Positions 20,109-54,107 of a DNA stretch of 64,000 nucleotides are shown piece by piece. Location of the stretch: positions 496,001 through 560,000 of the forward strand of contig JAVLUZ010000164.1 in assembly GCA_036768485.1 (NCBI GenBank), read 5' to 3'. The notes beneath the pieces were generated by a model. It did not search any database. It was given only the letters and a program-made list of their open reading frames with translations, and had not been told where the DNA came from. The stretch's first letter is position 1. Every line of letters starts with the position of its first letter. Source of the DNA: Mermis nigrescens. Taxonomy: Eukaryota; Nematoda; Enoplea; Mermithida; Mermithidae. The position numbers were made by a program, and so were the translations under genes.

Positions 20109-22329
20109 GTCTGCCTCTTACTTGGAAGGTACCTATGGGGTTTCGACCTCAGCTGCGCACGTGCGACTTTTTTTCGTACACGGTCACTAAAAACCGAAAT
20201 TTAATTGGCAATAATGCCAAGCGAAAGCTTTATGAGCAAAATGCTATGCAGGAGAAAGGCGAAAGTTAAAAAAACGTCTTTTACCGATTGGCTGGATTGT
20301 TTACACTTCCGAATCACCTTACTGTAAAAGAAGTCTCAAGAATTTTAAACAGACTATAGAAACTAATGTAGGTACATACTTCTGAATCTTTACCCATCTG
20401 TTCATAAGTGGTTTTACTCTCATTTGTTGATCTAGCTGTGGCATAAACTGAAAACCTGTAGTCTTTTACGCGTAAGCTTAAAGTCGTTCCAATATAAATC
20501 AGACTACAGGCGGTTTAAGAGTTCCATGAAAATGAAATAATAGGCCATCTAAATGAATTATCATCACTGACAATTTTCTACGTAAGCACTCTCACTATAA
20601 AAACTTTCGAATTTTGTGGTCACTAAAACTGTATTCACCGCAATTAAATGCATGGGCGACTTTAACGGGGCGCCGGTCAGAAGGGATTGGCGAGATAACG
20701 AAAAGTATGTATGTATGTAATTTGCAATAGTTTTGGGCCGTAATTTCTCAAAGTTTTTCGGAGCGGTCCGGCTGCCATATTTTTGCTCAGGGAATAGGTT
20801 TTGACGATTTTAGGCAGAAACAGCCTTTTTAGCCTAGTTTTCATCTAATTTCATGCATAACTTTATCAAGATTTTCGACGTTCTGCGTCAAATGTTCTAA
20901 ATCCAGGAGATCGAACATTAATTCAAGCTTCTACGGGTTCTTTTGCTTTCATTTCAGAAATTTTCTGGCGCTTAGCGCCAAATGTTCGCTGAAGTCAAAG
21001 AAATTTTATGATTTTTTTCGAGCGAAATTGTCGAAAATTTCAAATTTTTTGAAAAAAATATTGCGGCACAAGCGATTTTAAATAAAAGTAGACAACTCAA
21101 AACGCCGAAAAACGCTATTTCGCACGTGAAGGGCTAATTTTTGGGCCTATTTTACCTATTTTTGGACGTATGGGTGGTACCTTCTTTATTTAATTTTAAT
21201 CCGAAATGTAGGTATTAAAAACGGAAAATTATGTAAATACCGCTAAATTCAAATAACAATAATGTGGAATGAACAGGTTTTACACTTTGCTTTTTCATTA
21301 CCAGATTCAAAATAACCTTGTTTCACAATAAAATCCGTCTTGTTAATCGAATTCCCTGAAGATCGGTATCCTAACAATCTAAAATACAACAATCACAGTC
21401 TTCGATTAAGCTAAAGATAGTTGATGCTGAATCTAAATCAGTTTAGGATCACATTTCGTAGAGCAGTACAATAACCTAAGGATCGGCTGTGCCGGTCTGT
21501 GGACCCTCCCTCCCACTCAGCCACAAGCCGCCTTAACAAACTTGTACACTAGGTACCTATATAGTCAAAGAGGATCTAACTAAAGTTATTTTCATGACAT
21601 TATATCCTAAAACTGAAATCATTTTCGTAAATGACGACTCTCGAAAAAATATCGTTTTGCTAAGGACGGCTCAAAAACACGTCGTTTACGATATTTTTCG
21701 TTTTAATATCGTTAACTCAACCCTACAACTGGTTAAAAGCAACAAATGTCACGGAAGCAGAGGCTAATAAGCTCAGACAAATCTGGATTCTTCTGATCAG
21801 AATTTTCGGCAAAGAATACAAGCTTCGCTTGTTCGGGAAGCGCAGGAACATATCTCAAGATCAGACTTGACATTGTTTGAAGCAACATCCCTTGTGCGAT
21901 TTTTCGATAACTAAAACAAAATCGTAATGTCACGTAACCTTGCGGTTTGCTTTTCACAAAAGTTTTGTGCAGCTTCTCTCCTTTTTTAATCATTTTCAAT
22001 TTTTTCTCTTTTTTTCCATTCATTTTTGCGCATTTTCACTAGTTTTCCCCCAATTTCTGCTCATTCTATTTGACCTACCCATTTTTCAATCAAAATATTT
22101 CAATCTCAACTAGCAATATTACAAATCAAATCAATAAACTCGCAGAAAATTGTTAATTTATCGTAGCTCTAAAAATTTCTACTCAGAAAAAACAAGCTTG
22201 TTTGGAACAGACTGAATTTCCATTATTTAAACAGTTTAGCGCATTTTCGATAAGAGCAAGTTTTTCATTTACTATAAGGTCTTCGAAAATTATCAAGTTT
22301 GTTTGCGACGTATTCCAAAACTACCACTA
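20109..22329. other. No supported gene; ATATCGTTAACG-rich inverted segments
   Basis: There is no convincing coding region. Segments rich in ATATCGTTAACGA near 19590-19700 and, inverted, near 21650-21720 may mark the ends of an older element of about 2.1 kb. A GCGCTTAGCGCC core lies at 20968. The minus-strand open frame 21733-22023 is lysine-rich at its start and unrecognised. Confidence 0.35.
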
Positions 22330-22477
22330 TAGTCTGTTTCACATAAGTTTGGGCTTAAATTTAAAAACTATATCTGACTTGCGATTATAGCATTGAGCTG
22401 ATAATTATTGTAATCTGTCGGCTTACTGTCGATAAAAATTTCAAAAAGGTATACCCTAACTTATGTGAAACAGACTA
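22330..22477. mobile_element. TAGTCTGTTTCA MITE (Tc1/mariner-like), complete copy
   Basis: The 148-bp element is flanked by TA on both sides. Its inverted ends begin TAGTCTGTTTCACATAAGTT and agree over about 24 bp with one mismatch. The short size, TA duplication and lack of coding capacity fit a Tc1/mariner-derived MITE. Confidence 0.8.
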
Positions 22478-22663
22478 TATACAAATAAACAATAAATATA
22501 GCACGCACAACTCCCTATTAAATATGTATGTATGGAATCTGAAATTTAGATAAAAGATTTTCGAAAAAATCTGCCTCACTGTAAAACTGTTCTTTCAAAA
22601 CTTTTTATAGTCTATCCATTAGCTTATAAAAAGCACGAAGATCCCACGGATTTCTTAAATTCC

Positions 22664-23315
22664 GAATAATGGCGGATCTAGAATTTTCTTAAGGAAGGGG
22701 GACGGTACCCCAACTTTTCCTAAAACGGTCAAAAATAGAACCATAAATTTGCCCTTCATGTGCGAAATAGCGTTTTTCAGTGTTTTACGTTGTCCACCTT
22801 GATTTAAAATCAATATTGACGCAACACTTTCCTAAAAATTTTGAAATTTTCGGCAATCTCGTGCCAAAAAAATTTAATTTCTTTACTAGCTGAAACCTTA
22901 CGCAAAGCGCAAAAAAGTGTGAAATTTAGGCGGAAGGACGTTTAGAAGCTTGATTTACTGCTCGATTCCACTCATTTCCAGCATTTGACGCGGAACGTCG
23001 AAAATTTTAAAAAATTGTACATGAAAATGAAATAAAGTTAAGCTGGAATAGCTGTTTCTGCATTTGAAATTGTTTTGAAACGTAGTCCATGAACAAAAAA
23101 TGGCTTCTACATAGGTCGCCAAGAAAGCTGATAAATGTCATTAATCGGTATTATCTCACGCAAAGCACCGCAAAATTTTGAGAAATTATGATCACTGACG
23201 AGACAACAAAAAACATTGCAAATCACATATTCATTTTTTATCTCGCCAACTACTCGGGGCCAATGGGGAAGGGGCGGCCGCCTTCTGTCCCCCCTTAAAT
23301 CCGCCCCGGATATAG
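22664..23315. mobile_element. Degenerate hAT-like element, GGCGGATCTAGAATTTT end
   Basis: The left edge AATGGCGGATCTAGAATT followed by GGAAGGGGG and the right edge CCCCCCTTAAATCCGCCCC are inverted, in a common hAT-type terminal pattern. The interior has GCGCAAAGCGC-like cores near 22905 and 23163. The leading CAG and the 8-bp duplication cannot be seen. Confidence 0.5.
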
Positions 23316-23535
23316 ATACATATCGTGGTCAGCCAGAGATCCGCTTTTGGCTAAAATGTCCTCAAAAACTTCTAAAAATTATTTTCGTAAAAAGAAGATT
23401 AATTCTAGTTTCTAAGCAATTGCAAGCACTTTTGCAGAAAACTTTAAATTTTCCTCCATTTTTTGATGCTAATTTTGCGTTATTTCCCTTAGTAAATTTT
23501 TCTTTTTTCTTATGGTGGGCTTACAGCCTCTAGAC

Positions 23536-23685
23536 CACACATGGGCAGCAACCAAATTTGGGGATCAGGATTAGGTAAATTGCCAAAACTGTTACTAGAA
23601 ATAGATTTTTGGGGGTCTACAGTAATCTGTGAAGGGTTTTCAACTCTGAAGGGTACAACCCCCTAAGTCCTCACGCGCATGTGTG
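23536..23685. mobile_element. hAT-like MITE family 2, copy 2
   Basis: The 150-bp element is flanked by perfect 8-bp duplications CTCTAGAC (23528-23535 and 23686-23693). Its inverted ends are CACACATGGGC/GCGCATGTGTG. The duplication fits the hAT nTnnnnAn pattern. Confidence 0.8.
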
Positions 23686-23693
23686 CTCTAGAC

Positions 23694-24801
23694 CCCTACC
23701 CTCCACTTGCATATTTGGTATAGGACTCGAAAATTATATCGTATGTATTTGCTTTTTTGAATGCAGTAATCGGATTGCTTATATTTATTTTTGATTATAC
23801 GCTCAATAAAAAAATTTTTAGGATTATATAGAAACCAACTTTTACAGCTGCTCCGTGTAAATGATTTTTTATTACATAGCAAAGAATCTGTTTTGCAGAG
23901 ATCGTTCGAAAAACACTTATTGGAGTATGCAATGGCTTTATTTACGAGTAGTAAGTATGTAGGTATACGTAAAGAAATTGACTGACTAGAATAAAAAAAT
24001 GAAATAGTAGGTACCTTTCTCATAAGAATTTTGTGCATTTTATAAGCTGGCGGCCAAAACAGTTCACTGTTGACGTTTGCATCATATTTAGACCCTATAA
24101 ATACAGTTTAAGAGGAATTTTAAAAGCAAGCATATACAATGTTTTACAACTGAGGTCAAAGTAAAGTGCTTCTTCGTGTACCTATACTAGCTTTACTGCA
24201 TGAAAATTCTACTAAGCTTTCGTTTTAATATTCATAAGGTTATAAGAATCTATACTTTAGTAAAACTTCTCCATGTGGAAAGTAGAACTTCTCCGTTTAG
24301 AAACGTGCATCAACGAATACATTAAGGCTCCCTGAAACCCAAGCAAACTCTTCAAATAACACACCCTTTAAATTTCTTTTTTGCTATCCTTTCTACGTTT
24401 TTTCTGATAAAAATAATGAGAGAAGTCAAAAACAAACATTTGTTTTAATGACTTTTTAGTTTCCCGCCGTTGGTCTTACTTAATTGATAAGCGATCGCTT
24501 GACTTGAGGTTATTGTCGTATAATCACAACAAAAATGACTTGATATTTAAGAAATATTAGAATTCTGTTAAATCGAACTTCTGCGCCGAAAATGCAAGTT
24601 ACGTGATTGTATCGTATAATAAATAATCTATAATGATTTCATTAAAATATTGTCTGCCTATTTGCAAACGTACATACTCGTAAATTCACGGCGGAGCGGA
24701 TGATCAAAATTTGATCGTACATTGTTTTAAGCTTTGAAATTAAGTTGCGAACAAATAATACAAGAATTAATTAACACGATTAGCACTGTCGCCTCACTTA
24801 C
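23694..24801. other. No supported gene; downstream side of the SLC5 gene
   Basis: This is AT-rich DNA just past the last SLC5 exon found. The final C-terminal exon and polyadenylation site may lie here or further left, but I could not identify them. The minus-strand open frame 23688-24038 does not resemble a transporter tail. Confidence 0.3.
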
Positions 24802-46016
<21,215 letters not shown>

Positions 46017-46449
46017 AATTAATCGCTTTATTATTAAGCTTGCACCTAAATCATTCCTGTCCTGTCTTAAAAGGTCTTCTGTTACAATTTATATTAAATA
46101 ATTCAACCAAGTTATAAACATTTACGTTTTTGTTGGATAACGAACTCGTGTGCGGAATTATAATTACAAATCGGTCGGTGAATGTGGCATTTTTCTATTT
46201 TCTATATCACTTGTACCTGACTTATCTGCGAAAAGTTGACGTTAGCGCAAGATGAATCAGTTACGTGCAAATGTAGTGTGACACTGGGCTTTATTTATTT
46301 GTAAAAATGCATTATATACATATGTAGGTACATAACACCTAAGTTAACACGTTATCTGCGAAGATTGCTCCGCAAAATAAAAAAATCTAAGCCATCTGGG
46401 CAGCAGCCGAATTTTGGGGTGTCAGATGGAGCAAGACTGCCAAAAATAG

Positions 46450-48246
46450 GGTACCGTCTCAACACTCCCACTGTCTCAACATACCCAGTGTCTCAACATT
46501 CCCACTGTCTCAACACTCCCACTCGAATTCTCAACACTCCCACTGTCTCACATTCTAAGGTGCTAAACGGGACCCAATATGAGCATGAGGCGTCCGGGTG
46601 GGGTCTAAAGACTCCTACTCCCCGAGAATCTGGCGAACTTCCTAGAATTGTTATCTTTGATACTTTTTGGGACTTGATCCCGTCTGGAGCCTCAAAATTT
46701 TTACGCTGCCCATGATGCATGAACGGTAAATTTCACTTAAGGGCGATAAGATTTACGATCTTGCACATATTCCAGTTCAACATTTAGGATTTTAAATTTC
46801 ACTTAATGGTGATAAGATCTACGACCTTGCACATATTCTACTTCAACAGATTTAGGATTTTACTGACACGAATGCCGCTGTTTCGCAATTTCAGTGGCGA
46901 AGCTAGTTAGCAAGATTTAATGTCATCAAAAAGTATATTAAGATGCAGGTATCGCGAAATGCGGTTCATTTTTATGAACATCCGTGATCATAACAACGCT
47001 ATATCCATTAAAAGTTTAACCAATAAGATATATTGAGTGATTTAAATAACCGCGTGCATTTTTAATCAGCTGTTCAGGCTGAACCCCGATGATTTCGCGT
47101 GCGAAATTTCCTTTAGCACGCACTATTCCATTGTTCACAGCGATATGACGAGGATCCCGTGGACGGGCTGGAGCTCCTGCCTGAAGTTAGCGGGTCCTGA
47201 CCTTTGATATTAGATAACATTACGTAAAGATTTTACAGTTTTAATCATGGTGTAGAAAGAATCTTTTGCAGTAATTATTAGTATTAAATATAGGTGCACA
47301 TAGTGTACATAATGACCATTTTGCATGGGGGTCAGCCGGTCTGGGTGTTCAAAACTTAAGTATATTTGGGCCATGATGACATCAAAAACTTGTGTGTGCT
47401 TTAATAGCGTAAAAGCTATGTTATCGTACGAGCTTCTGGTAAATTTCAAGCAGTTTTAAAGAAACATTTACATTTTTACTTATTTTAAGCCTTGATTTAT
47501 TAGTTTCTTCAAAAAATTTATTGTTTTCTTATTCTGGGGAGACTAGACCTCAAACTGCACGTGCATGTCTGGCAATAATCACCATAGCCACATTGGATAT
47601 TTATATTTATCATGAGCATACTTATACTATGAAATATCTTCGTTTTAAATCTTAATCAACAATTCGCGTATAGTAAGAAAAATAAAATTAAAAAACTGAT
47701 TAATTCTTAAAGTACCTACAGCATTCGATAGGTATATGTGTAATAGATCGTTCTTAATTAATTGTGCTCAGTTTGTAAAATATAAAGGCAAAGATTATGT
47801 GAAAGAAAACTTTTTAGACCAAGTGCTGCTTTGATAATACTTTGCATGATATCAAATTAAGCAAGATGCATCTGAGAGAACACTTTTCACATAGAATAAA
47901 ATTTAAACACTCTTTGTATGATATATCAATGAGTAAAAGCTACTTTCCATCGCTTATTTGGTGAAGAGGTATTAATAACATTAATTTTTTTGCAAGTAAA
48001 CTGTGTGGGAGATCGCAAATCTTATCGCCCTTATGTGAAATTTACCGATGGGATTGTTGAGACAGTAGGATCGTTGAGACAGTGGGATGTTGAGAATTCG
48101 AGTGGGAGTGTTGAGACAGTTGGAATGCTGAGACAGTGGTAATGTTGAGGCAGTGGGAGTGTTGAGAATTTGAGTGGGTAGTGTTGAGACAGTGGGAATG
48201 TTGAGACAGTGGGAATGTTGAGACAGTGGGAGTGTTAAGGCACAAT
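46450..48246. mobile_element. Foldback element with CTCAACACTCCCACTGT minisatellite arms
   Basis: The 1797-bp element is flanked by perfect 9-bp duplications CAAAAATAG (46441-46449 and 48247-48255). The left arm (46456-46558) repeats CTCAACACTCCCACTGT-type units. The right arm (48055-48240) repeats the inverted ACAGTGGGAGTGTTGAG units. Inside each array a further inverted block surrounds AAATTTCACTTAAGGGCGAT (near 46730 and 48040). A small MITE-like segment lies at about 46590-46713. No transposase. Confidence 0.8.
47319..47576 (-). mobile_element. MITE family 3 copy inside the foldback
   Basis: The flanks AATGACCA (47311-47318) and AATCACCA (47577-47584) match at 7 of 8. The body runs through GGTCAGCCGGTCTGGGTG to ACGTGCATGTCTGG. 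It is nested in the element at 46450. Confidence 0.55.
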
Positions 48247-48436
48247 CAAAAATAGCACCAAAAATTTAATTTTGTGAATTTATCGATTTGGGGGTTTCAG
48301 ATTTAAGGGGTTGTAAATCCCCAAACCCCCTCCCAGTCCCACGCCCATGTGTGCTTAAGACTCGTACATAAACACTAATATTTCTTCTGACTGCCTAACG
48401 ACAAACGGTTACTTTCAAGCTAAATATTAAGCACGT

Positions 48437-48745
48437 AGCGTGGATAACGTTTGTGAATAACGTTAATTCAAAATAACGGAACCTTCTCTTTAAAACTTCG
48501 TTGGCGTGTTTTTCAGAATGAGAGAAAGTTTTACCTCTTTCTGAAATTTTTACAAATGACGTTAATTTCGAGTTTTTATCTCAATAATAACGTCAATAGG
48601 TTTTCAACTGCATTTTTAGCTTCAGGACAAAATTCCAGCACCAGAATGTAGAAATAATTTAAAAAAATTTGAGATGTTCATATTGAAAATACATTTAAAA
48701 AATTAACGTTCGATATTCTTAACGCGTTAACGTTTAACCAATGCA
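48437..48745. repeat. Inverted AACGTTAA-rich segment
   Basis: The left edge GGATAACGTTTGTG/AATAACGTTAATTC and the right edge AAATTAACGTTCG/TTAACGCGTTAACG are inverted, which suggests a degenerate MITE of about 300 bp. No duplication is visible. Confidence 0.4.
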
Positions 48746-49577
48746 CTATGCCATCTTTTGTAAGTTTTACACTTACGAACATCATGACAACGGCTAAGTA
48801 AAGACAAACATTCCTAATCTTTTCCAAACGCGTCTATTTCGACTGTGTCGATAAGAAAACGTGAATTTCAAAAAATGTCTGAGCAGCGAAACTTGATTGT
48901 AAAATTAACATAAATCTCCTATAAGCACTGAAGAAAAGGAAGCACTCCTGTTCCAATTGTGATTGTACACTGAAAAACCTTTCCCCAATTATGCCGACAG
49001 AGTTATCTCATCACAACCATCAGCTTATTCCTCATTATTGTATTGAAAACTTTCCCACTCGCTCTTCCCGATAAGAATTAAATATTCAAGCAAGACCTAG
49101 CTAAGTCAACCGGTTTTGCAATCGAACGTTCCTCCATCGACAAGAAATGCATATAAATTTACCAGACAATTGGAGAGCATTTTCGGCCATTCTCAAAAGC
49201 AGGGAAAAGATAATATAACTTACCCTATTGTGTTAATTTCTATGTTTATTTGTGTTTTGAATATGAGGCTAAAATTTGGAGGTGTGTAACTGTCTACATG
49301 CATATGTACTTAACTATTTTTTAAAAATACACAATGCAGCTGATTTTGAATGAATTGACGTTTTGGATTTGTGTTTTGTGACATCTGAGGTTCTTCGTCG
49401 CGGTTTTTCATATTAAAAAAGCTATTGGTCCTCATTCTCAAACTAATATAAAAGAATTCACCATAGCTATAAATTTTTTTCGGTTCGAAAATAAAAAATT
49501 CAAAAAGCAGTCACATTAACAAAAAAGGTAGCAGGTAATTCCAAAAACATTTAGCAGATTCATTTTCAACATGCTTA
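48746..49577. other. No gene seen
   Basis: This is AT-rich sequence upstream of SLC5 exon 1, left of the third Helitron-like copy. I see no open frame, repeat array or RNA gene. Confidence 0.4.
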
Positions 49578-52500
49578 TCATAGGTAGCGCGTTAGCGCGT
49601 ACCTATAATATACTTGGGTACCCCCAACACCTGGGCACCCCCCTACAGCTATAACGGGACACTTCTGGAAGGTGCGGTTTTTTTAAAAGAGAGATAATGA
49701 AAAAATTCGCTGCCCGTGCTTTTTTGTTTTTCTTGAAACTCAAAATTGACTGTGTAAAGAAGGTGTAAAGTTTTTGTGTAACGTTATAACATAGGACAAA
49801 TTTTGGGACCTTTTTACTGCGGCATGTGGACAACTGAGTATTGATGACTCGAAGGATTGAACAGAATAGGATAATAGAGGGATGAATTCTACAGATGACA
49901 CTTTTTTTGTTTTTTGAAATTCGCATTATTTATCGAACGGCAGTGTAAAGAGTGCGAAAATCTGGGGGTTGAAAAAGCACTTTTTGGTCGAGTTTTCAAC
50001 CTTCCTATGTCCGATACTAACTCTGATTATGAGGTTTTTAAAATGTTTTCTGACAGAAATGTAGAGCGGATCAAGGGCTACATTCTGCATATAAGCAAAG
50101 TCTTCTATGCTCTATGGTGAGGTTAGATCCTGGGGTTTAAAGTTTACAATCTAGTGGATGGTGTAAAAAAATGGATTTTAACTAAGATTTCTCTGCCAAA
50201 TTTTTCCGCTTATGAGTCAGTGCAAATCGAAGACAGCATTAATAAAGTGCCTCACAGGGGCTAAACATCGCAGCAAACCGCATTTAAAAAAACGCAATAT
50301 TGAGTTATTTATGGGGGTGTAAAGTTCGAAATCAGAGGTAAAAAATGGGCTAAAAAACACGTTTTTTCCGAAGTTTGATTGATAAATCATGCCAAATAAT
50401 TTTTGCAACAGAATTTTGGCACACAGGAATGTACTACGATTTAAAAGCTACAAATTGTACCAAACCGAATTTCTTTAAACTCAATGGGGAGTTCGGTACG
50501 GAATTTTAAAGTATACAGTGTTCTAAATGATGGAAAATACGTTTTTGTTGCGTTTTTTGTTCGCCACTTTCTCCGTCCAGAAGTCGGGATAAGTCTAATA
50601 GAATAAAAATAAAGTGCTTTATATCGGGTGCATGTCAAAGCAAATTGTCTATACATTAATATTTAGCGAGTGTAAAGTCAAAAATTTGGAGTTTTAAATG
50701 CGTTTCTGTCTTGTTTTTTCTGCCTGCTTCTCCGGTTACGAGTCAGGGACACGTTTATCAAGTCTAGAAATGGACCAGGAATCAAATTTGATATGCCAGT
50801 CTGGCGCATATGTTTACACTCTACGGTGTTGTAAAGTAGTTTACACCAATTGTTAGTTTGCCCATAGAACATTATGTAGACTTAATTTTTTCATAAATAT
50901 TAATCGTAATATCGGAACAATATCAAAATTACGAATCTGACTAAAATCTTCTTTACACTAGGTGTTTACATGAAGTTTACACTACATATATATTTATCTT
51001 CGTTTTTGAGCATTCCTGAAACCTAATTTTTCTTGGAGCCTAGAAGTTTTCAAAGGATCAAATGTGAGACGTCACGTAGGCGCGTTTGTTTACATCCAAC
51101 AGTGATGTAAAGTAGTTTACATTCATTGTTTATATGTCCTCAGACCATTGTAGAGACATAATTTTTTCATGAATGTTGATCATAATATCCGAGTAATTTT
51201 TTACACTGCATGTTAGCCTTTGTTCTAGAGCATTGCAAAAATCGAAATTTTTTCCTGAGATATAAAAATTTACAGGGAATGAAATACATACGTCAATTGG
51301 GCGCGCTTGCTTACACTCAGCAGTATTGCAAAGTGGTTTAAACCTAATGTTTATTGTCTTTAAAACATTATGAAGACTCATTTTTCCATAAATGTTGAAA
51401 GAAATATCGGAGCAATATCAAAATTACGAATCCGACTAAAATATTCTTTACGCTATGTGTTTGTGTAAAGTTTACGTTACGTGTTAACCTAATTCGATAG
51501 ACTTGCAGAGACTTTGTAACTGAAGTCAAGAAATTTTCAAGGATTCATATGTGAGACATCAATTAAGTGAGTTTGTTTACCCTCAAAAGTAATCTAAAGT
51601 GATTTAAAAATTATGTTCAAGTGTCCTTAGATCATTGAAGAGATGTAATTTCGTCTTAAATGGGTTGCATTAAAGTTAAATCTTTCTTAGCCGTGTTTAT
51701 AATATGTTTCACAAAATCTTGCACATGGAGAGCTATCGTTTAATTGATGTAAATTGCCTGCAAAAGTGGTTTAATATGAACCAGCAATCACACTACTGTG
51801 CACAGAAGTCGACAAAGATATACAGCTTTATTTCATGTACATTAATAAGCCGTAAACTGTTAGTATTCTCTACACCTAGTAGTTGTGTAAAGTTTGCACT
51901 ATTCATTTGTTGTTGATATGTAGTCTAAACTACAAATTTATTTTACTACCAAATCAATGCGTTAGTGTTCCTTACATTTGATATTTGCGTGAAGTTTTTG
52001 AATTTTTGCCGAAAATCTTTGCCTTCTAATTTACCAACATCCCGCCTTTTCCATTTTCTTGAAGTTTAAAATCTTTTATAATTCTCTCATAATTTAATGG
52101 TAGGTTTTAACTTTAAGCTTCTCTTGGTTTACAACTTTCGCTTAGCAAGCTCATTTTCAAAACTTTTTCATAGTGATCAGATTAGTTGCGTTTAGTTTGG
52201 AATTGGTGGACGGTCGTTATTTTATTACTCGGCTTAAATAAACCAAGTGACTATCTTTTGATTATTTTCTTCATCGCAAATTCAAACACCCAATTTTCAA
52301 TTTGAAAATTGACCCAATTTTCAATTTGAAAATTGATCCAATTTTCAATTTGAAAATTGAAAATTGGGTGTTTTCAATTTCAAAAGTCACAACACATTGT
52401 GCTTGTGTATTGATTGAGTGAAGATTTGCAATGTGAATTCGTTGGTTAAATTTTTGTGCTTGATTATAAGTGAACTGCACATTAAGAAGAAATAACTTAA

Positions 52501-53439
52501 TGCAGTTTTAATTTGAAAATGGATGGTGTCAATAAGGTTGTCTTGTTTAAAAAGGATAATGCTGATGTTAAGAACAATATTGTTTTCCGCGTTCTTGGAC
52601 TGTTGTCATTATTGTGGCATGTTACTGATTGTGTTTACTGACTGATGTACTGAAATCACGCTAATTAAAAGCAGTGTACTAGCAAAGAAAAATGCTCCGA
52701 TGGAACAAAAAAGATGAATATACTTGGGATTGTGGATTATTATGGATGTAAAAGGAGGGGACTAGGAAAAATCTACCTAAAGTCGGAAAATCTGCTAAAA
52801 ATCACACTTTCTCTAAGCAACGCAAAAAATCGATGTATATTCTGCGGCCTCTAAAAAAGTGTCTTTTTTAAATAATGTTCGAAGTTTCAGATAAGAGTGT
52901 ATAAACGAAATCTATCAAGGTTACTTTTTTAAATTGCTGGCACCTGATTGATAGAAAACTAAGAGGTATTGTATTTAAAGTTGTTTTGTTTTATGAGCAT
53001 TATAGCAAGCAAAGCAGGAGCCGATTGATTAGTGCACACAATCGTTTCGGGCATGCTAGTGTATCTACATTAAGTCTGTTTCAAGTCAACTTACGTGTTT
53101 CCTACTGTTTTTAACCAACCATGTCTTCAATTGTCTTCGATGTTTGCTATTTCATTCAATTGGCTTGGAAGACTGTTAGTTTACTTAATATCATTTCCCA
53201 TAGCTACTGCATAGCTAACGTGCTGCTGTTTCAATCATTGTTATGGTTGAATATTTATTTTAATCTGTTGGCCGCAGAATATACATCGATTTTTGCGTTG
53301 CTTAGAGAAAGTGTGATTTTTAGCAGATTTTCCGACTTTAGGTAGATTTTTCCTAGTCCCCTCCTTTTACATCCATAATAATCCACAATTCCAAGTATAT
53401 TCATCTTTTTTGTTCCATCGGAGCATTTTTCTTTGCTAG
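49578..53439 (+). mobile_element. Helitron-like element, copy C
   Basis: The 3862-bp copy begins A|TCATAGGTAGCGCGTTAGCG and ends GCTAG|T. The body is longer than in copies A and B, with more degenerate units of the GTGTAAAGTTTACA type, and includes the palindromic triplet repeat at 52290. The terminal hairpin runs from 52678 to 53439. No helicase gene. Confidence 0.6.
52290..52367. repeat. Three 24-bp palindromic units, CCAATTTTCAATTTGAAAAT
   Basis: The unit is itself an inverted repeat (CAATTTTC|AATT|GAAAATTG-like) and is repeated three times with one or two changes. It is flanked by AACACCCAATTTTC on the left and GAAAATTGGGTGTTTTC on the right, so the whole array can also fold on itself. 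Confidence 0.85.
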
Positions 53440-54107
53440 TTTATTAATACATGATAACTGTACAAACCAATAGATAATAAATTAAGCGATAAGTAATCTT
53501 ATCAACCAAATTCAAAGTGATTGCGTTGGAAATGTTATGCATGCTAAGAAATTATTTTGTATATTAGGAATGTCTAATAATTCATGACCTATCTTTAATT
53601 CTCTAAATTAAAAAAAGACTTTTCCGTAGCATCAAACCTTTTTCATTCGATTTATCCGATTTTCTTTAGGTTTTATGTTAACGATTATCCTAGTTTCTGG
53701 ATGATACGTTCAATTTTATGTCCTATTTAAATGAAAAATCTAAATAAATAAATAGTAATAGTACATAAAATATATAGATATAATAATTACTTAAAAGCTA
53801 AAAAAATGAATTAATTAAATAAAAATGGACATTTTATTTTAAATAAATAATAAACAAATAAACTAAATAAATATCTACCTAAATAAAACAAATACATATA
53901 AACATACATACACAACTTGCATTTCTTACGCTCGTGGGAAGCTAACAGTCAAATTTTGCTAAAAGCTTCCAAATCATTGTCTCGATTGACTCTACAACGT
54001 GTTGTTTTTAATTTAGGTAAAAGCGATCACAGTAGAAGTAAAACCAACAACAGAAGCACTTTATTAAAGTACCTACCTATTCACTAATTAACACATCAGT
54101 TATCTCA

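Larger units (their letters stand above)
46388..48352. mobile_element. hAT-like MITE family 2, split by a foldback
   Basis: The left part (46388-46449), starting CATCTGGGCAGCAGCC, and the right part (48256-48352), ending CCACGCCCATGTGTG, together make one family 2 copy. They are separated by the foldback at 46450. The outer flanks (TCTAAGC / CTTAAGAC) are only roughly similar. Confidence 0.55.

Noticed and set aside
23688..24038. 116-codon minus frame as possible last SLC5 exon
   Set aside because: No family C-terminal pattern and no acceptor with the required phase were seen.
46365..46715. 116-codon plus-strand open frame
   Set aside because: It spans a MITE, a foldback arm and another MITE fragment. 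There is no protein-like sequence.
48042..48245. 67-codon minus frame of CLNTPTVST-type repeats
   Set aside because: It is the translated minisatellite in the foldback arm.
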